From positions 1 to 33,874 of the forward strand of contig JADJZJ010000052.1 of NCBI GenBank assembly GCA_016715765.1: a DNA stretch of 33,874 bases, in the 5' to 3' direction. The notes under the pieces were generated by a model. It made no database searches, had not been told where the DNA came from, and was given only the letters and a program-made list of their open reading frames with translations. The DNA is from Opitutaceae bacterium. Lineage in GTDB: Bacteria > Verrucomicrobiota > Verrucomicrobiia > Opitutales > Opitutaceae. The translations under genes were made by a program, and so were the position numbers. Below are positions 22,450-30,623 of this stretch, in pieces. The first letter of the stretch is position 1, and each line of letters begins with the position of its first letter.

Positions 22450-25400
22450 GGGTTGGGCAGATTGTTCAGAAAGGAGATAATTTCCCTCAAACGTAGGAGG
22501 GGCTTGGGGGCGGTCAACCTTGGAAACCGGGTACCGATCTGAACCCAGTCGTCGCGGCGGCCGCTCTGGCGCAGGCACTTAAGCCGGCTAGACTCTGTTT
22601 CGACGGAAACGATGCCCTTTTGTTCCGCCCTAACGCGGATTTCTGTGATCAGCAGCAGGGCTTTGACCTCGTCGCCGAAGCGGCCGAACCGGTCGCGCAG
22701 CTCCTGATCGAGCTCCTTCACCCGGGCCGAGGTCTCGGCCAGCGCCAGTCGCCGGTAGAAGTCCAGGCGGAGGCGGGTTTCGGCGATATAGGCGATGGGG
22801 ATGCGGGCCTGGATGCTGGCAACCTCGGTGACGGCGGCGTCCTCCTGGGCCTTCAACACCGTGTAGGCATCCTCGTAGCGCCGGCGGTGGGAGTCCTCCC
22901 CGGTACCCTCGCCGATGAAGACAAAGTCCAGCTTCACACTGGCGCGGATGGCGGAGGCCTGCCTGTCGCCCTTCAGTCGGGCCACGGATTGACGCAGGAG
23001 CTGGCAATAAAGCTCAAACCCAACCCCGGCGATGTGGCCGCTCTGCTCGGCACCGAGGAGGTTGCCGGCCCCGCGCAGTTCCAGGTCGCGCATGGCGATG
23101 CGGAAGCCGGCCCCGAGCTGGTTGTGGTGGCGCAGGGCCGTGAGCCGCTGCCGGGCGATCTCGAGCAGACGCGTGTGGCGGTGGAGGAGCAGGTAGGCGT
23201 AGGCCTGGTGCTTGAAGCGGCCGACGCGCCCGCGGAGCTGGTACAATTGCGAAAGCCCGAAGCGGTCGGCGCCTTCGATGATGATCGTGTTGCAGTTCGG
23301 GATATCGAGGCCGCTCTCGATGATGGTGGTGCACACGAGGAGCTGGTACTTGCCCGCCACGAAGTCGGTCATCATCAGCTCAAGCTCGTCGGCGTCCATC
23401 TGGCCGTGGCCGACGCCGATGCTGACGCCGGGCAGCAGCTCCCGCAGCCGGGCGGCGACGAGGTCGATGGTCATGACGCGGTTGTGCAGGTAGAAGATCT
23501 GGCCGCCGCGGCGGATCTCATGGTGCACGGCGTCGATGATGATCTTCTCGTCGTAGGTGCGGACGATCGTCTGGATGGGATGGCGGTTGGTGGGCGCCGT
23601 CTCGATGACGCTGAGATCACGGGCGCCCGTCAGCGCGAGGTAGAGCGTGCGGGGGATGGGCGTGGCGCTCATCGAGAGCACGTCCACGGTGGCGCGCATG
23701 GCCTTGAAGCGCTCCTTGTGCTTCACGCCGAAGCGCTGCTCCTCGTCGATGACCACGAGGCCGAGGTCCCTGAAGGCCACGTCGCTTTGCAGAAGACGGT
23801 GGGTGCCGATGAGAATGTCCACCTGACCCGCCGCGGTGGCGGCCAGGATGATCTTCTGCTCCGCGCGGGAACGGAAGCGGCTGAGCATCTCGACCGCGAC
23901 GGGGTAGCCGGCCATGCGCTCGCGGAAGGTGTTGAGATGCTGCTGGGCGAGCACGGTGGTGGGCACGAGCACGGCGACCTGCCGGCCGCCCTGCACGGCC
24001 TTGAAGGCGGCGCGGATCGCCACCTCGGTCTTGCCGAAGCCGACGTCGCCGCAGATCAGGCGGTCCATCGGCCGCGTGAGTTCCATGTCGGCCTTGGCCT
24101 CCTTGATGGCGCGCAGCTGGTCGCGGGTCTCGGTGAACGGGAACGAAGCCTCGAATTCCTTCTGCCAGGTGGTGTCCTCCGCGAAGGCGTGGCCCGGCTG
24201 CGCCTCGCGGGCGGCCTGGATGCGCAGCAACTCGGCCGCGAGATCGATGGTCGAGCGCTCGGCGGCCTGCCGGGCCTTTTCCCAGCGGCCGGAACCGATG
24301 CGCCCGAGCTGGGGGCGGGCCTTGCTCAGGCCGACATAGCGGCTGATGAGGTGCGATTCCTGGAGGGGCACGTGCAGCGTGACCCGGTCGTCGAACTCGA
24401 GGGAGATGACCTCGCGGATGCCCTGGGCGGTGTCGAGTTTCGTGAGGCCGCGGTAGAGGGCGACGCCGTGCTGCAGGTGCACGACGAACTCGCCCTCGAC
24501 GAGCTCGGAGAAATCCAGCAGCTGGTCAATCTGCGCGCGGGTCGCGATGGCCCGCGGATTCAGCACCGGACGACGCTGACGCTGGCGGCCGAAGACCTCG
24601 GTCTCGGTGATGAGGACGACCCCGCGGGGAGCGGGGTCGCCGCCCAACAGGCTACGGCAGGAGGCGTTCTCCCGGAAGGTGAGGCGGAAGCCCTCGTTGA
24701 GTCCGCCGCGGAGGAAGCGGGGCTTGGCTTTGCCGAAAAGTCCGCTCTCGGTGAGCACCTCCTCCATGCGCTGTTGCTCGCCCTCCTTGGCCGCGATCCA
24801 GAGGAGGCCGTAGCCCTCCTTGCGCCAGCCGGCGGCCAATTGGAGAAACTGGCGCCGGGAAGACTCCTCGGCCTGCAGGCGATCCTGCGCGACGAGGGAA
24901 TCGGCGGGATAGCTGCGGTGATGGGCGAGGCTTTCGGTGTCCCAGGTGGTTTCCTGGTCGGCGGCGTCGAACAGCGCGCTGGCCTCGTCGAGGTCGCTCA
25001 GCCCGCAGATCAGGGCGCACTTGGCCTGCAGGGGGGCGAGCGGATCGGCGTTGGCGCTGGAGAAGGCGGCGAATTCCTCCGCCAGGGCCGCGGGCTCGAC
25101 GAAGATCAGGTGGGTCTGCGGCGAGAGGTAGTCGGCGATGCCGGTGGACGAGTCGGCCAGCTTGAGGCGGGGCGAGGCGGAGAGGGTGATGGAGTCGACG
25201 GGCTCGCCGGAGCGCTGCGTGACGGGATCGAAGCCGCGGATCTCCTCGATCTCGTCGCCGAAGAAGTCGAGCCGGTAGGGCTGGTTGGCCGTGACCGGGT
25301 AGATGTCGATGATGCCGCCGCGGACGGCGTAGTGGCCGGGCGATTCGCAGACCGCCTCCGAATCGTAATCGAGTTCGCGCAGCTGCTCCATCAAGCCGGT

Positions 25401-25835
25401 GAAGGACTGGGCCTGGCCGCGGCGCAGGACGAATTCCCGCGTGGCGAATTCCTCGAGGGCCGGGACGGGTTGCAGGAGGGCGGAAGGCGTGGTGACCACG
25501 ACCAGCGAATCGGCCGCGCTGGTGGTGCGGCGCAGCGCCCGCAGGCGGCTGAGGACCGTCAGGCGGTCGCCGGACGCGGCAAAGGCCTCGCGCATGTCGC
25601 GGCTGTCGGGCATCGACTCGGGAAAGACCAGGGTCGCGAGCTGCCGGGGGTCGGTGGCGGCGTGGTGGGCGAAGGCGATGTCCTCGGCCACGTGCTCGGC
25701 GGTCTTCAGGTCCTCGGCGATCACGAGCCAGACCGGGGCGGGGCGCTGGCGGGTGAGCTCGTCAATCACGCAGCCGCGGGCCGGCGGACAGACGCCGGTG
25801 AGCTTGAGGCGCGCAGTGGGGACAGAGGCCGGCAT
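22446..25835 (-). CDS. mfd: Transcription-repair coupling factor
   Basis: Mfd removes RNA polymerase stalled at DNA lesions and recruits UvrA. The 1,129-residue length fits the family. The N-terminal third is UvrB-like (VIAEDLKTAEHVAEDIAF..., YAVRGGIIDIYPV). The polymerase-interaction domain follows (ELVEGEFVVHLQHGVALYRGL). The RecG-like translocase has Walker A GDVGFGKTE at about 596-604, DEEQ at 697-700 and SATPIPRTL, then the helicase C-half (GQMDADELELMM, RGRVGR). The C-terminal domain (RIPIAYIAETRLRLDFYRRL) closes it. ATG 25835 is chosen; the frame runs further upstream through repeat DNA and is not plausible there. The surA-like gene overlaps its stop. Confidence 0.97.
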   Translation of the reverse strand: MPASVPTARLKLTGVCPPARGCVIDELTRQRPAPVWLVIAEDLKTAEHVAEDIAFAHHAATDPRQLATLVFPESMPDSRDMREAFAASGDRLTVLSRLRALRRTTSAADSLVVVTTPSALLQPVPALEEFATREFVLRRGQAQSFTGLMEQLRELDYDSEAVCESPGHYAVRGGIIDIYPVTANQPYRLDFFGDEIEEIRGFDPVTQRSGEPVDSITLSASPRLKLADSSTGIADYLSPQTHLIFVEPAALAEEFAAFSSANADPLAPLQAKCALICGLSDLDEASALFDAADQETTWDTESLAHHRSYPADSLVAQDRLQAEESSRRQFLQLAAGWRKEGYGLLWIAAKEGEQQRMEEVLTESGLFGKAKPRFLRGGLNEGFRLTFRENASCRSLLGGDPAPRGVVLITETEVFGRQRQRRPVLNPRAIATRAQIDQLLDFSELVEGEFVVHLQHGVALYRGLTKLDTAQGIREVISLEFDDRVTLHVPLQESHLISRYVGLSKARPQLGRIGSGRWEKARQAAERSTIDLAAELLRIQAAREAQPGHAFAEDTTWQKEFEASFPFTETRDQLRAIKEAKADMELTRPMDRLICGDVGFGKTEVAIRAAFKAVQGGRQVAVLVPTTVLAQQHLNTFRERMAGYPVAVEMLSRFRSRAEQKIILAATAAGQVDILIGTHRLLQSDVAFRDLGLVVIDEEQRFGVKHKERFKAMRATVDVLSMSATPIPRTLYLALTGARDLSVIETAPTNRHPIQTIVRTYDEKIIIDAVHHEIRRGGQIFYLHNRVMTIDLVAARLRELLPGVSIGVGHGQMDADELELMMTDFVAGKYQLLVCTTIIESGLDIPNCNTIIIEGADRFGLSQLYQLRGRVGRFKHQAYAYLLLHRHTRLLEIARQRLTALRHHNQLGAGFRIAMRDLELRGAGNLLGAEQSGHIAGVGFELYCQLLRQSVARLKGDRQASAIRASVKLDFVFIGEGTGEDSHRRRYEDAYTVLKAQEDAAVTEVASIQARIPIAYIAETRLRLDFYRRLALAETSARVKELDQELRDRFGRFGDEVKALLLITEIRVRAEQKGIVSVETESSRLKCLRQSGRRDDWVQIGTRFPRLTAPKPLLRLREIISFLNNLPNP

Positions 25836-25896
25836 GCGGAAGGGACAAAAGGGAAGCCAGGAAGGCTGGAAGCACAACCTTGGTTTTGGGTGGCAT

Positions 25897-26188
25897 GTAG
25901 GGCGGGGTTTCCGAACCCCGCCATGTTTGATTGTAGCTACGAGCGTGAGCGAGTGGATGAAAAAACAAAGCCCACGCGGGCGGCGAGGGAGGGGGGAAAG
26001 GGGGTTCGGACCTGTCCTCCGTAGGCCCGGGTGAAGGGGGGGGCCGGTCGCAATCTCCCGCAAACCTCAAGGCGGGAGAAAGAGAAAGATAAAGAGAACG
26101 AGAAAGATTGGATTCCAGCGGGACGCACAAAAGGCGGGGATCGGACCTGTCCTCCGTAGGCTTGGCGAAGGAGGAATCCCCGCCCTAC
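25897..26188. repeat. Repeat-rich spacer between mfd and rnc
   Basis: This gene-free stretch holds three GTAG-type units. They are 25897-25922 (GTAG plus perfect GGCGGGGTT/AACCCCGCC), 25933-25956 (GTAGCTACGAGCGTGAGCG), and on the minus strand 26133-26188, whose GGCGGGGAT/ATCCCCGCC stem has a second palindrome, CCTCCGTAGG...CGAAGGAGG, inside its loop. Between them lies a purine-only tract (AAAGAGAAAGATAAAGAG, about 26079-26107). Confidence 0.6.
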
Positions 26189-26204
26189 ATTAATTTCATT
26201 CTGC

Positions 26205-26897
26205 TTACGTCTTCAGCGTTTCCAACGCGGCGCGGGCGGCGGCTTCCTCGGCGGTCTGTTTGGAAGTCCCGGTGCCGGTGCCGACGATGCGATCAAGCAG
26301 GCGCACGACCACCTCGTATTCACGAAGATGATCCTCACCGGTGATGCGGACGACTTCATAGCTGAGGGCGTCGTTGCCGTGCTCCGGTTGCACCTTTTCC
26401 TGCAGTTGTCCCTTGGGGTTGTCGGTCGGCAACAGACCTTCAAGGCGTTGGTCCAGATCGCCGTAAACGGTCATGAGGACGCGGCGCACGGTGGTCAGAT
26501 CGCTGTCGAGGTAGATCGCGCCGACCACGGCCTCGAATGCATCCGAGAGCACGGAGGGTCTGCTGCGCCCGCCGGTCTTGTTTTCACTGCGACCGAGGTG
26601 CAGGCATTGATCCAATCCGGTCTCACGGGCGAGGTGGGCCAGGAAACGCTGGTTGACCAGCAGGGAGCGGCGCTTGCTGAGCAAACCCTCCCGCTCGGCC
26701 GGGTAGCGGGTGAAAAGTTCCTCGGCGAGCAGGAGCTGAAGTACGGCATCGCCAAGAAATTCGAGACGCTGGTTGGATTCGCGACCGGCGGGCGACTCGT
26801 TGATGACGGAGGGATGGGTCAGGGCGAGCTCCAGCAGCGCCGGGTCGCGGAACCGGTGCTGCAGGCGGGCCTGGAGGGACTCGAGGGCTTCGTTCAT
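26205..26897 (-). CDS. rnc: Ribonuclease III
   Basis: RNase III cuts double-stranded RNA in rRNA maturation and mRNA turnover. The 230-residue protein has the signature RLEFLGDAVL at 44-53 (catalytic Glu46 and Asp50), DAFEAVVGAIYLD from 119 (Asp119, Glu122), and a C-terminal double-stranded-RNA-binding domain starting PKGQLQEKVQ and ending GTSKQTAEEAAARAALETL. ATG 26897 is chosen because the family begins about ten residues before the LF.DP-like segment. The start overlaps the stop of the upstream ABC permease by four bases, an unusual partner for rnc. Confidence 0.95.
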   Translation of the reverse strand: MNEALESLQARLQHRFRDPALLELALTHPSVINESPAGRESNQRLEFLGDAVLQLLLAEELFTRYPAEREGLLSKRRSLLVNQRFLAHLARETGLDQCLHLGRSENKTGGRSRPSVLSDAFEAVVGAIYLDSDLTTVRRVLMTVYGDLDQRLEGLLPTDNPKGQLQEKVQPEHGNDALSYEVVRITGEDHLREYEVVVRLLDRIVGTGTGTSKQTAEEAAARAALETLKT

Positions 26898-27682
26898 GAG
26901 CTGGCGCTGGAATAGCGGCGGAGGCCGCGGTGGAAGACAAAGCAGGCCAGGCTGAACCACGCGATCGTGGCGGCGAGGAGCCAGAGCGCGGATACCAGGT
27001 CGAAGCCGTGGAGCAGCGTGTGCGCCGGGACGTTGCTGACGATCACGGCGGGCAGGAACCACACGAAGATGACGTTGGCGACGCCGGTGAAGGCCTGGCG
27101 GGGGATGCGGGAGAACTCGAAGAGGGTGAAGTAGCTGCCTTCCAGGCCCTGGGCGTTGGTGATCCAGAAGGCCAGCGCCACCGTGAGCGTGAGGGCGCTG
27201 TAGTGGATCAGGAGTCCGCAGAGGATCATCAGCAGGTAGAGCGCGATGTCGCCGGCCGAGGGGTGGAGGTTGAGCTGGGCGGCGGAGTAGATGATCACGC
27301 CGGCGGCGACGAAGGTGTTGATCAGGCTGTCGGGGTCGATCTTGCGCGTGGTGGTCATGAACATGACGTTGCCGGGCTGCGCCAGAAAGAAGTCGAAGTG
27401 TCCGCTGCGGATGTTGCGGGCCGTTTCAAAGAGACTGGTCCAGAAGAAGCCGAACAGCAGCCGCTGGATGAGCATGGCGGTGCCGACGAGCAGCATCATC
27501 TCGTATTTGGTCCAGCCGGCGATGGTGTCGGTGTGGCCGTAGACCACGGCGATGAGCAGCAGGTTGACGCCCATCCACACCAGCTCGACGGTGGCCCAGA
27601 GGAAGAAGTCGAAGCGGAACATGAGCGTCCGCGTGATCGAGTAGCGGGCGCTGGCGAGCCAGATCTGGAGGTAGCGCAGCAT
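26894..27682 (-). CDS. ABC-2 family membrane permease (PF06182-like)
   Basis: This 262-residue integral membrane protein has about six helices. It resembles the ABC-2 family of exporter permeases: an N-terminal MLRYLQIWLASARYSITRTL amphipathic start, IRSGHFDFFLAQPGNVMF, and late SRIPRQAFTGVANVIFVWFLPA. Such permeases normally work as a pair with an ATPase encoded just upstream. A second permease of the same type is 84 bp upstream, but the expected ATPase is not; a ParA-type ATPase is there instead. The stop overlaps the rnc start. The substrate is unknown. Confidence 0.82.
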   Translation of the reverse strand: MLRYLQIWLASARYSITRTLMFRFDFFLWATVELVWMGVNLLLIAVVYGHTDTIAGWTKYEMMLLVGTAMLIQRLLFGFFWTSLFETARNIRSGHFDFFLAQPGNVMFMTTTRKIDPDSLINTFVAAGVIIYSAAQLNLHPSAGDIALYLLMILCGLLIHYSALTLTVALAFWITNAQGLEGSYFTLFEFSRIPRQAFTGVANVIFVWFLPAVIVSNVPAHTLLHGFDLVSALWLLAATIAWFSLACFVFHRGLRRYSSASS

Positions 27683-27766
27683 GGGGTTCAGGCGGCTTGT
27701 GGGTGCGCCGCCTCCGGCGGGCGGGCGTGCCGGGGGGGTCAGGCGCCGGGCGAGGGGGGTCGGGCC

Positions 27767-28603
27767 CTAGGGGCGGGTGCGGGGGTCGCTGGGCTCAAGG
27801 CGGACGGCGGTGTGGCGGCGCAGGCCGCGGGTCCAGAGGAAGCGGTTGAAGAGCAGCAGGAGCACGACCCAGACGAGTTGGATGCCGAGGCCCTGCACGG
27901 CGAGGCTCTGGTCAATGCGACCCGTGAAGATCGCGACCGGGAAATACATCTGGTAGTAGAACGGCAGGTACTGGGCGGCGCGGAAGACCCACTCCGGCAT
28001 CAGGTCGAGCGGGAACATCTGCCCGCCGAGGAGGGATTCGACCGCGAGGGAGAGGATGACGAAGCCCTGGATCTCGAGGAACCAGAACGTCAGCAGGCCG
28101 AAACAGTAGGCGATGCTGAACTGGATCAGGGCGGAGAGCAGCATGGCCGGCAGGCCGAGGGCGAGCCGCCAGCCCTCCGCGGGGAAGGACAGGTAATCGC
28201 TGATGAACGGATAGGCGACGGCGAGGGGGATGAGAAACAGGGCGCCGGACACCAGCCGCGCGGCGCCGTAGATGGTGAAGCGGTAGGCGAAGTAATTGAT
28301 GGGCTTCAGGAGGAACTGGTTGATGAGGCCGTTGCGGATTTCCTCGCTGATCTGGTAGTCCTCGTTGAAGGCGCCGATGAAGAACTGCATCATCAGCAGG
28401 ACGACAAAGTAGGTCATCGTCTGCGCGAGATCGAAGCCGCCGATGCTGGCTTTCCCCTGATAGGCGGCGCCCCAGAGGATGAACACCACGAGCAGGTGGA
28501 ACAGGGAAAAGAACCCGCGCAGGGCGAAGTTCCACCGGTAGACCAGGTTGCTCTGGAGTCCGACCAGGAAGACGTGCCGGTATTTGTTGAAGGCGGTCAG
28601 CAT
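27767..28603 (-). CDS. ABC-2 family membrane permease, second subunit
   Basis: This 278-residue protein has about six membrane helices and the companion-permease features: MLTAFNKYRHVFLVGLQSNL at the N-terminus, QISEEIRNGLINQFLLKPINYFAY after the second helix, and LPFYYQMYFPVAIFTG near the end. ATG 28603 overlaps the last base of the parA stop codon (TGATG), so translation is probably coupled to parA. Together with the gene at 26894-27682 it would form the membrane part of an exporter. No nucleotide-binding subunit of ABC type is encoded in the window. Confidence 0.82.
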   Translation of the reverse strand: MLTAFNKYRHVFLVGLQSNLVYRWNFALRGFFSLFHLLVVFILWGAAYQGKASIGGFDLAQTMTYFVVLLMMQFFIGAFNEDYQISEEIRNGLINQFLLKPINYFAYRFTIYGAARLVSGALFLIPLAVAYPFISDYLSFPAEGWRLALGLPAMLLSALIQFSIAYCFGLLTFWFLEIQGFVILSLAVESLLGGQMFPLDLMPEWVFRAAQYLPFYYQMYFPVAIFTGRIDQSLAVQGLGIQLVWVVLLLLFNRFLWTRGLRRHTAVRLEPSDPRTRP

Positions 28604-29382
28604 CACTTGAGCCCGAAGCGACTGATTACCTCCGCGGCGAGGCTGCGGTAGGCGGTGGATCCGGGACCGTGGGGGTCGTAGGCGAAGATGGGTTTGCCGA
28701 AGCTGGGGGCCTCGCTGAGACGGACCGTGCGGGGGATGACGGTCTTGAAGATTTTGTCCGGCAGGTGCTGCTTCACCTCGTCCACGACCTGTTTCGCGAG
28801 GTTGGTCCGGGCGTCGAACATGGTCATGACGATGCCGCCGAGTTCCAGGCCGGCGTTGACGTTGGCGGTCTTGAGCCGGTCCACGTTGCGCAGGATCTGG
28901 CCGAGGCCCTCCAGGGCCATGTATTCGCACTGGAGGGTGATGAGCAGGTATTCGGCGGCGGCCAGGCTGTTCATCGAGAGCAGGCCGAGGGCGGGCGGGC
29001 AGTCGATGATGATGGCGCGGTAGCCGTTGGAGTCGCGGATGGGCTGCAGCAGGGCGCGCAGCTTCATCAGGTAGTTTTCCATCTGGGCGAGCTCGATCTC
29101 GGCGGCGGCGAGGTCCTCCTCGGCCGGGATGAGGGCGAGGTGTTCGTAGGCCGTGGGCGTGATCATCTCGAAGACGCTGCCCTCGCCGTGGAGCGGACCG
29201 TAGAGGCTGCGGCCCTGGTGTTTCTCGATGCCGACGGCGCTGGTGGCGTTGGCCTGGGGGTCGAGATCGATCAGCAGGGTGTGGATCTTCTGTTCCGCGA
29301 GGGCGGCGGCAAGGTTGACGGCAGTGGTGGTTTTGCCGACGCCGCCCTTCTGGTTGGCGATGGTGAAGACGGTGGTGGCCAT
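28603..29382 (-). CDS. parA: ParA/Soj-family ATPase
   Basis: This 259-residue deviant-Walker ATPase has KGGVGKTT at residues 12-19 with the signature lysine, DLDPQANATSAVG at about 42-54, and IIIDCPPALGLLS in the Walker B region. The FDARTNLAKQVVDEV and TVIPRTVRLSEAPSFGKPI segments are typical of chromosomal ParA/Soj. ATG 29382 is preferred over an in-frame ATG 39 bp upstream. ParA normally pairs with ParB; none is in the window. It is joined instead to two ABC-2 permeases. It could be the chromosome-segregation ParA, with parB elsewhere or beyond the window, or a locus-specific copy. Confidence 0.92.
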   Translation of the reverse strand: MATTVFTIANQKGGVGKTTTAVNLAAALAEQKIHTLLIDLDPQANATSAVGIEKHQGRSLYGPLHGEGSVFEMITPTAYEHLALIPAEEDLAAAEIELAQMENYLMKLRALLQPIRDSNGYRAIIIDCPPALGLLSMNSLAAAEYLLITLQCEYMALEGLGQILRNVDRLKTANVNAGLELGGIVMTMFDARTNLAKQVVDEVKQHLPDKIFKTVIPRTVRLSEAPSFGKPIFAYDPHGPGSTAYRSLAAEVISRFGLK

Positions 29383-29608
29383 TGAGACGGGCAAGTAAGG
29401 GTGATTCAGGCCGTGCGGCAAGCGCGGGGTGGGTGGGGGGTGGTTTTAGGTGTTAGGGTTTAGGTTTTAGGCTCGGAGATAAGACACGTGACCACATGAC
29501 AGTGCCGCCAACCCTTCAGCTTTTGGCGGGTACTGCAAAGGGATGAAAAATGGACGATGACGTGGGCGGGGATTGAGCGAAGGGGATGCGCAGCCATGGC
29601 CTGTCACC
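29383..29608. other. Divergent spacer between parA and the Zeta-like gene
   Basis: 226 bp without a gene. It contains a short TTAGG-type tandem run (around 29443-29470, units such as GTTTTAGG) and must hold promoters for both divergent genes; no clear -35/-10 pair was recognised. Confidence 0.4.
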
Positions 29609-30466
29609 ATGCCGAATCTCTTCATCATCGCCGGACCGAACGGGGCGGGGAAAAGCACTTATGTGCAGCGATTCCTTGCTCAGGAAGTGTCCTGCCGGGA
29701 ATTTGTTAACGCCGATCTGATCGCAGCCGGCTTGTCGCCCTATGCACCAGATCATGCAGCATTCGAGGCAGGGCGCATCATGTTGCACCGGGTACGCGAA
29801 TTGGCCTCCCGGAGGATGGATTTTGCTTTTGAAACCACTCTGTCCGGACGGACCTATGCCCCTGTGCTCAGGAACTGGCGGGAAGAGGGCTACCGCATAC
29901 GGCTCGATTTCCTGTGGATTCCAGATTTGGGCATCACGAGTCGCAGGGTCCGGCAACGCGTGACCAAAGGTGGCCATGATATTTCGTCGGATGTGCAGCA
30001 GCGCCGTTTCCATCTGGGGATTCGCAATCTGGTGAAACTTTATCGTCCCATGGTGCATTGGTGGCGGCTCTACGACAATACGGGTGAGACACCACATCTG
30101 ATCGCTCAGGAAAAGGACGGCATCTTTGATCTTACTGATCCCGGTCGGCTCGAACTGATCGAAAAATCCACCAACCTAAACTTTATGCCTGAATCATCCA
30201 TCGACAGAACCGAAGAACCTTTCGCATTGATGACCTTTGAAGAGGAAAGTCGTCGATCTCTTCGTGCGATGCGCAAGGCGTTTGCCGATGTGGTACTGGA
30301 AAACAAATCCTACGGCCTGCCGGTCATCCAATGGCGGCAGGGACGTGGAGTGGTCGAGGTGCCGGCGGAGCAATTGGAGCCGCTGGCCCGCCGTATCCTC
30401 GAAGTGAACGGCGAACCGCTGCCGGAAGCCGAGGAACGCGCCCTGCTCGCCCACGTCAAGGTGTAG
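29609..30466 (+). CDS. Zeta-toxin-family kinase with an extra C-terminal domain
   Basis: This 285-residue protein has the P-loop GPNGAGKST at residues 9-17, FVNADLIAAGLSPY at about 35, a long FAFETTLSGRTY segment, WIPDLGITSRRVRQRV, and KGGHDISSDVQQRR: the layout of Zeta-like kinases. Characterised Zeta toxins phosphorylate UDP-N-acetylglucosamine, but many chromosomal relatives are untested. After about residue 210 there is a further 70-residue region (FEEESRRSLRAMRKAF... YGLPVIQWRQGRGVVEVP). It resembles a small protein often encoded as a separate gene after such kinases. No separate antitoxin gene is visible. ATG 29609 fits homologues, which begin just before the P-loop. Confidence 0.85.
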   Translation: MPNLFIIAGPNGAGKSTYVQRFLAQEVSCREFVNADLIAAGLSPYAPDHAAFEAGRIMLHRVRELASRRMDFAFETTLSGRTYAPVLRNWREEGYRIRLDFLWIPDLGITSRRVRQRVTKGGHDISSDVQQRRFHLGIRNLVKLYRPMVHWWRLYDNTGETPHLIAQEKDGIFDLTDPGRLELIEKSTNLNFMPESSIDRTEEPFALMTFEEESRRSLRAMRKAFADVVLENKSYGLPVIQWRQGRGVVEVPAEQLEPLARRILEVNGEPLPEAEERALLAHVKV

Positions 30467-30482
30467 ACTGCGTATAATCAAG

Positions 30483-30547
30483 TAGGGCAGATCTGTGAAC
30501 TGCCTGGTTTGATGTTGTAGGAGCGGCTTTATACCGCGATCGGGAAC
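30483..30547. repeat. Two GTAG-headed units downstream of the Zeta-like gene
   Basis: 30483-30505 is GTAG plus GGCAG/CTGCC arms, related to 1366-1446. 30518-30547 is GTAGGAGCGGCTTTATACCG and beyond, one mismatch from the minus-strand unit ending at 21328. Confidence 0.6.
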
Positions 30548-30550
30548 GGT

Positions 30551-30623
30551 GTAGCTACGAGCGTGAGCGAGTGGATCACACGCGGCGTATGCCAAAATTC
30601 CACTCGCTCACGCTCGTAGCTAC
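30551..30623. repeat. Perfect 24-bp inverted pair of the GTAGCTACGAGCG family
   Basis: The arm 30551-30574 is exactly complementary to 30600-30623, with a 25-bp centre. Single copies of the same arm occur at 19444 and 25933. The right arm covers the stop codon of the GNAT gene. Confidence 0.75.

Noticed and set aside
22620..26024. Very long open frame on the plus strand opposite mfd
   Set aside because: The translation is rich in Gly, Glu, Asp, Leu and Val with no domain, and mirrors the third-position GC bias of mfd; the opposite strand carries an unmistakable Mfd.
26079..26107. Purine-only tract as a regulatory signal
   Set aside because: It lies within a repeat-filled spacer and shows no relation to a start site; low complexity is sufficient explanation.
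26930..28651. Long plus-strand open frame across both ABC permeases and rnc
   Set aside because: Glu/Gly-rich mirror translation; the minus strand gives membrane helices and matches to known families.
29443..29470. Telomere-like TTAGG run
   Set aside because: Only a few irregular units in a bacterial spacer; simple-sequence drift is the likelier origin.
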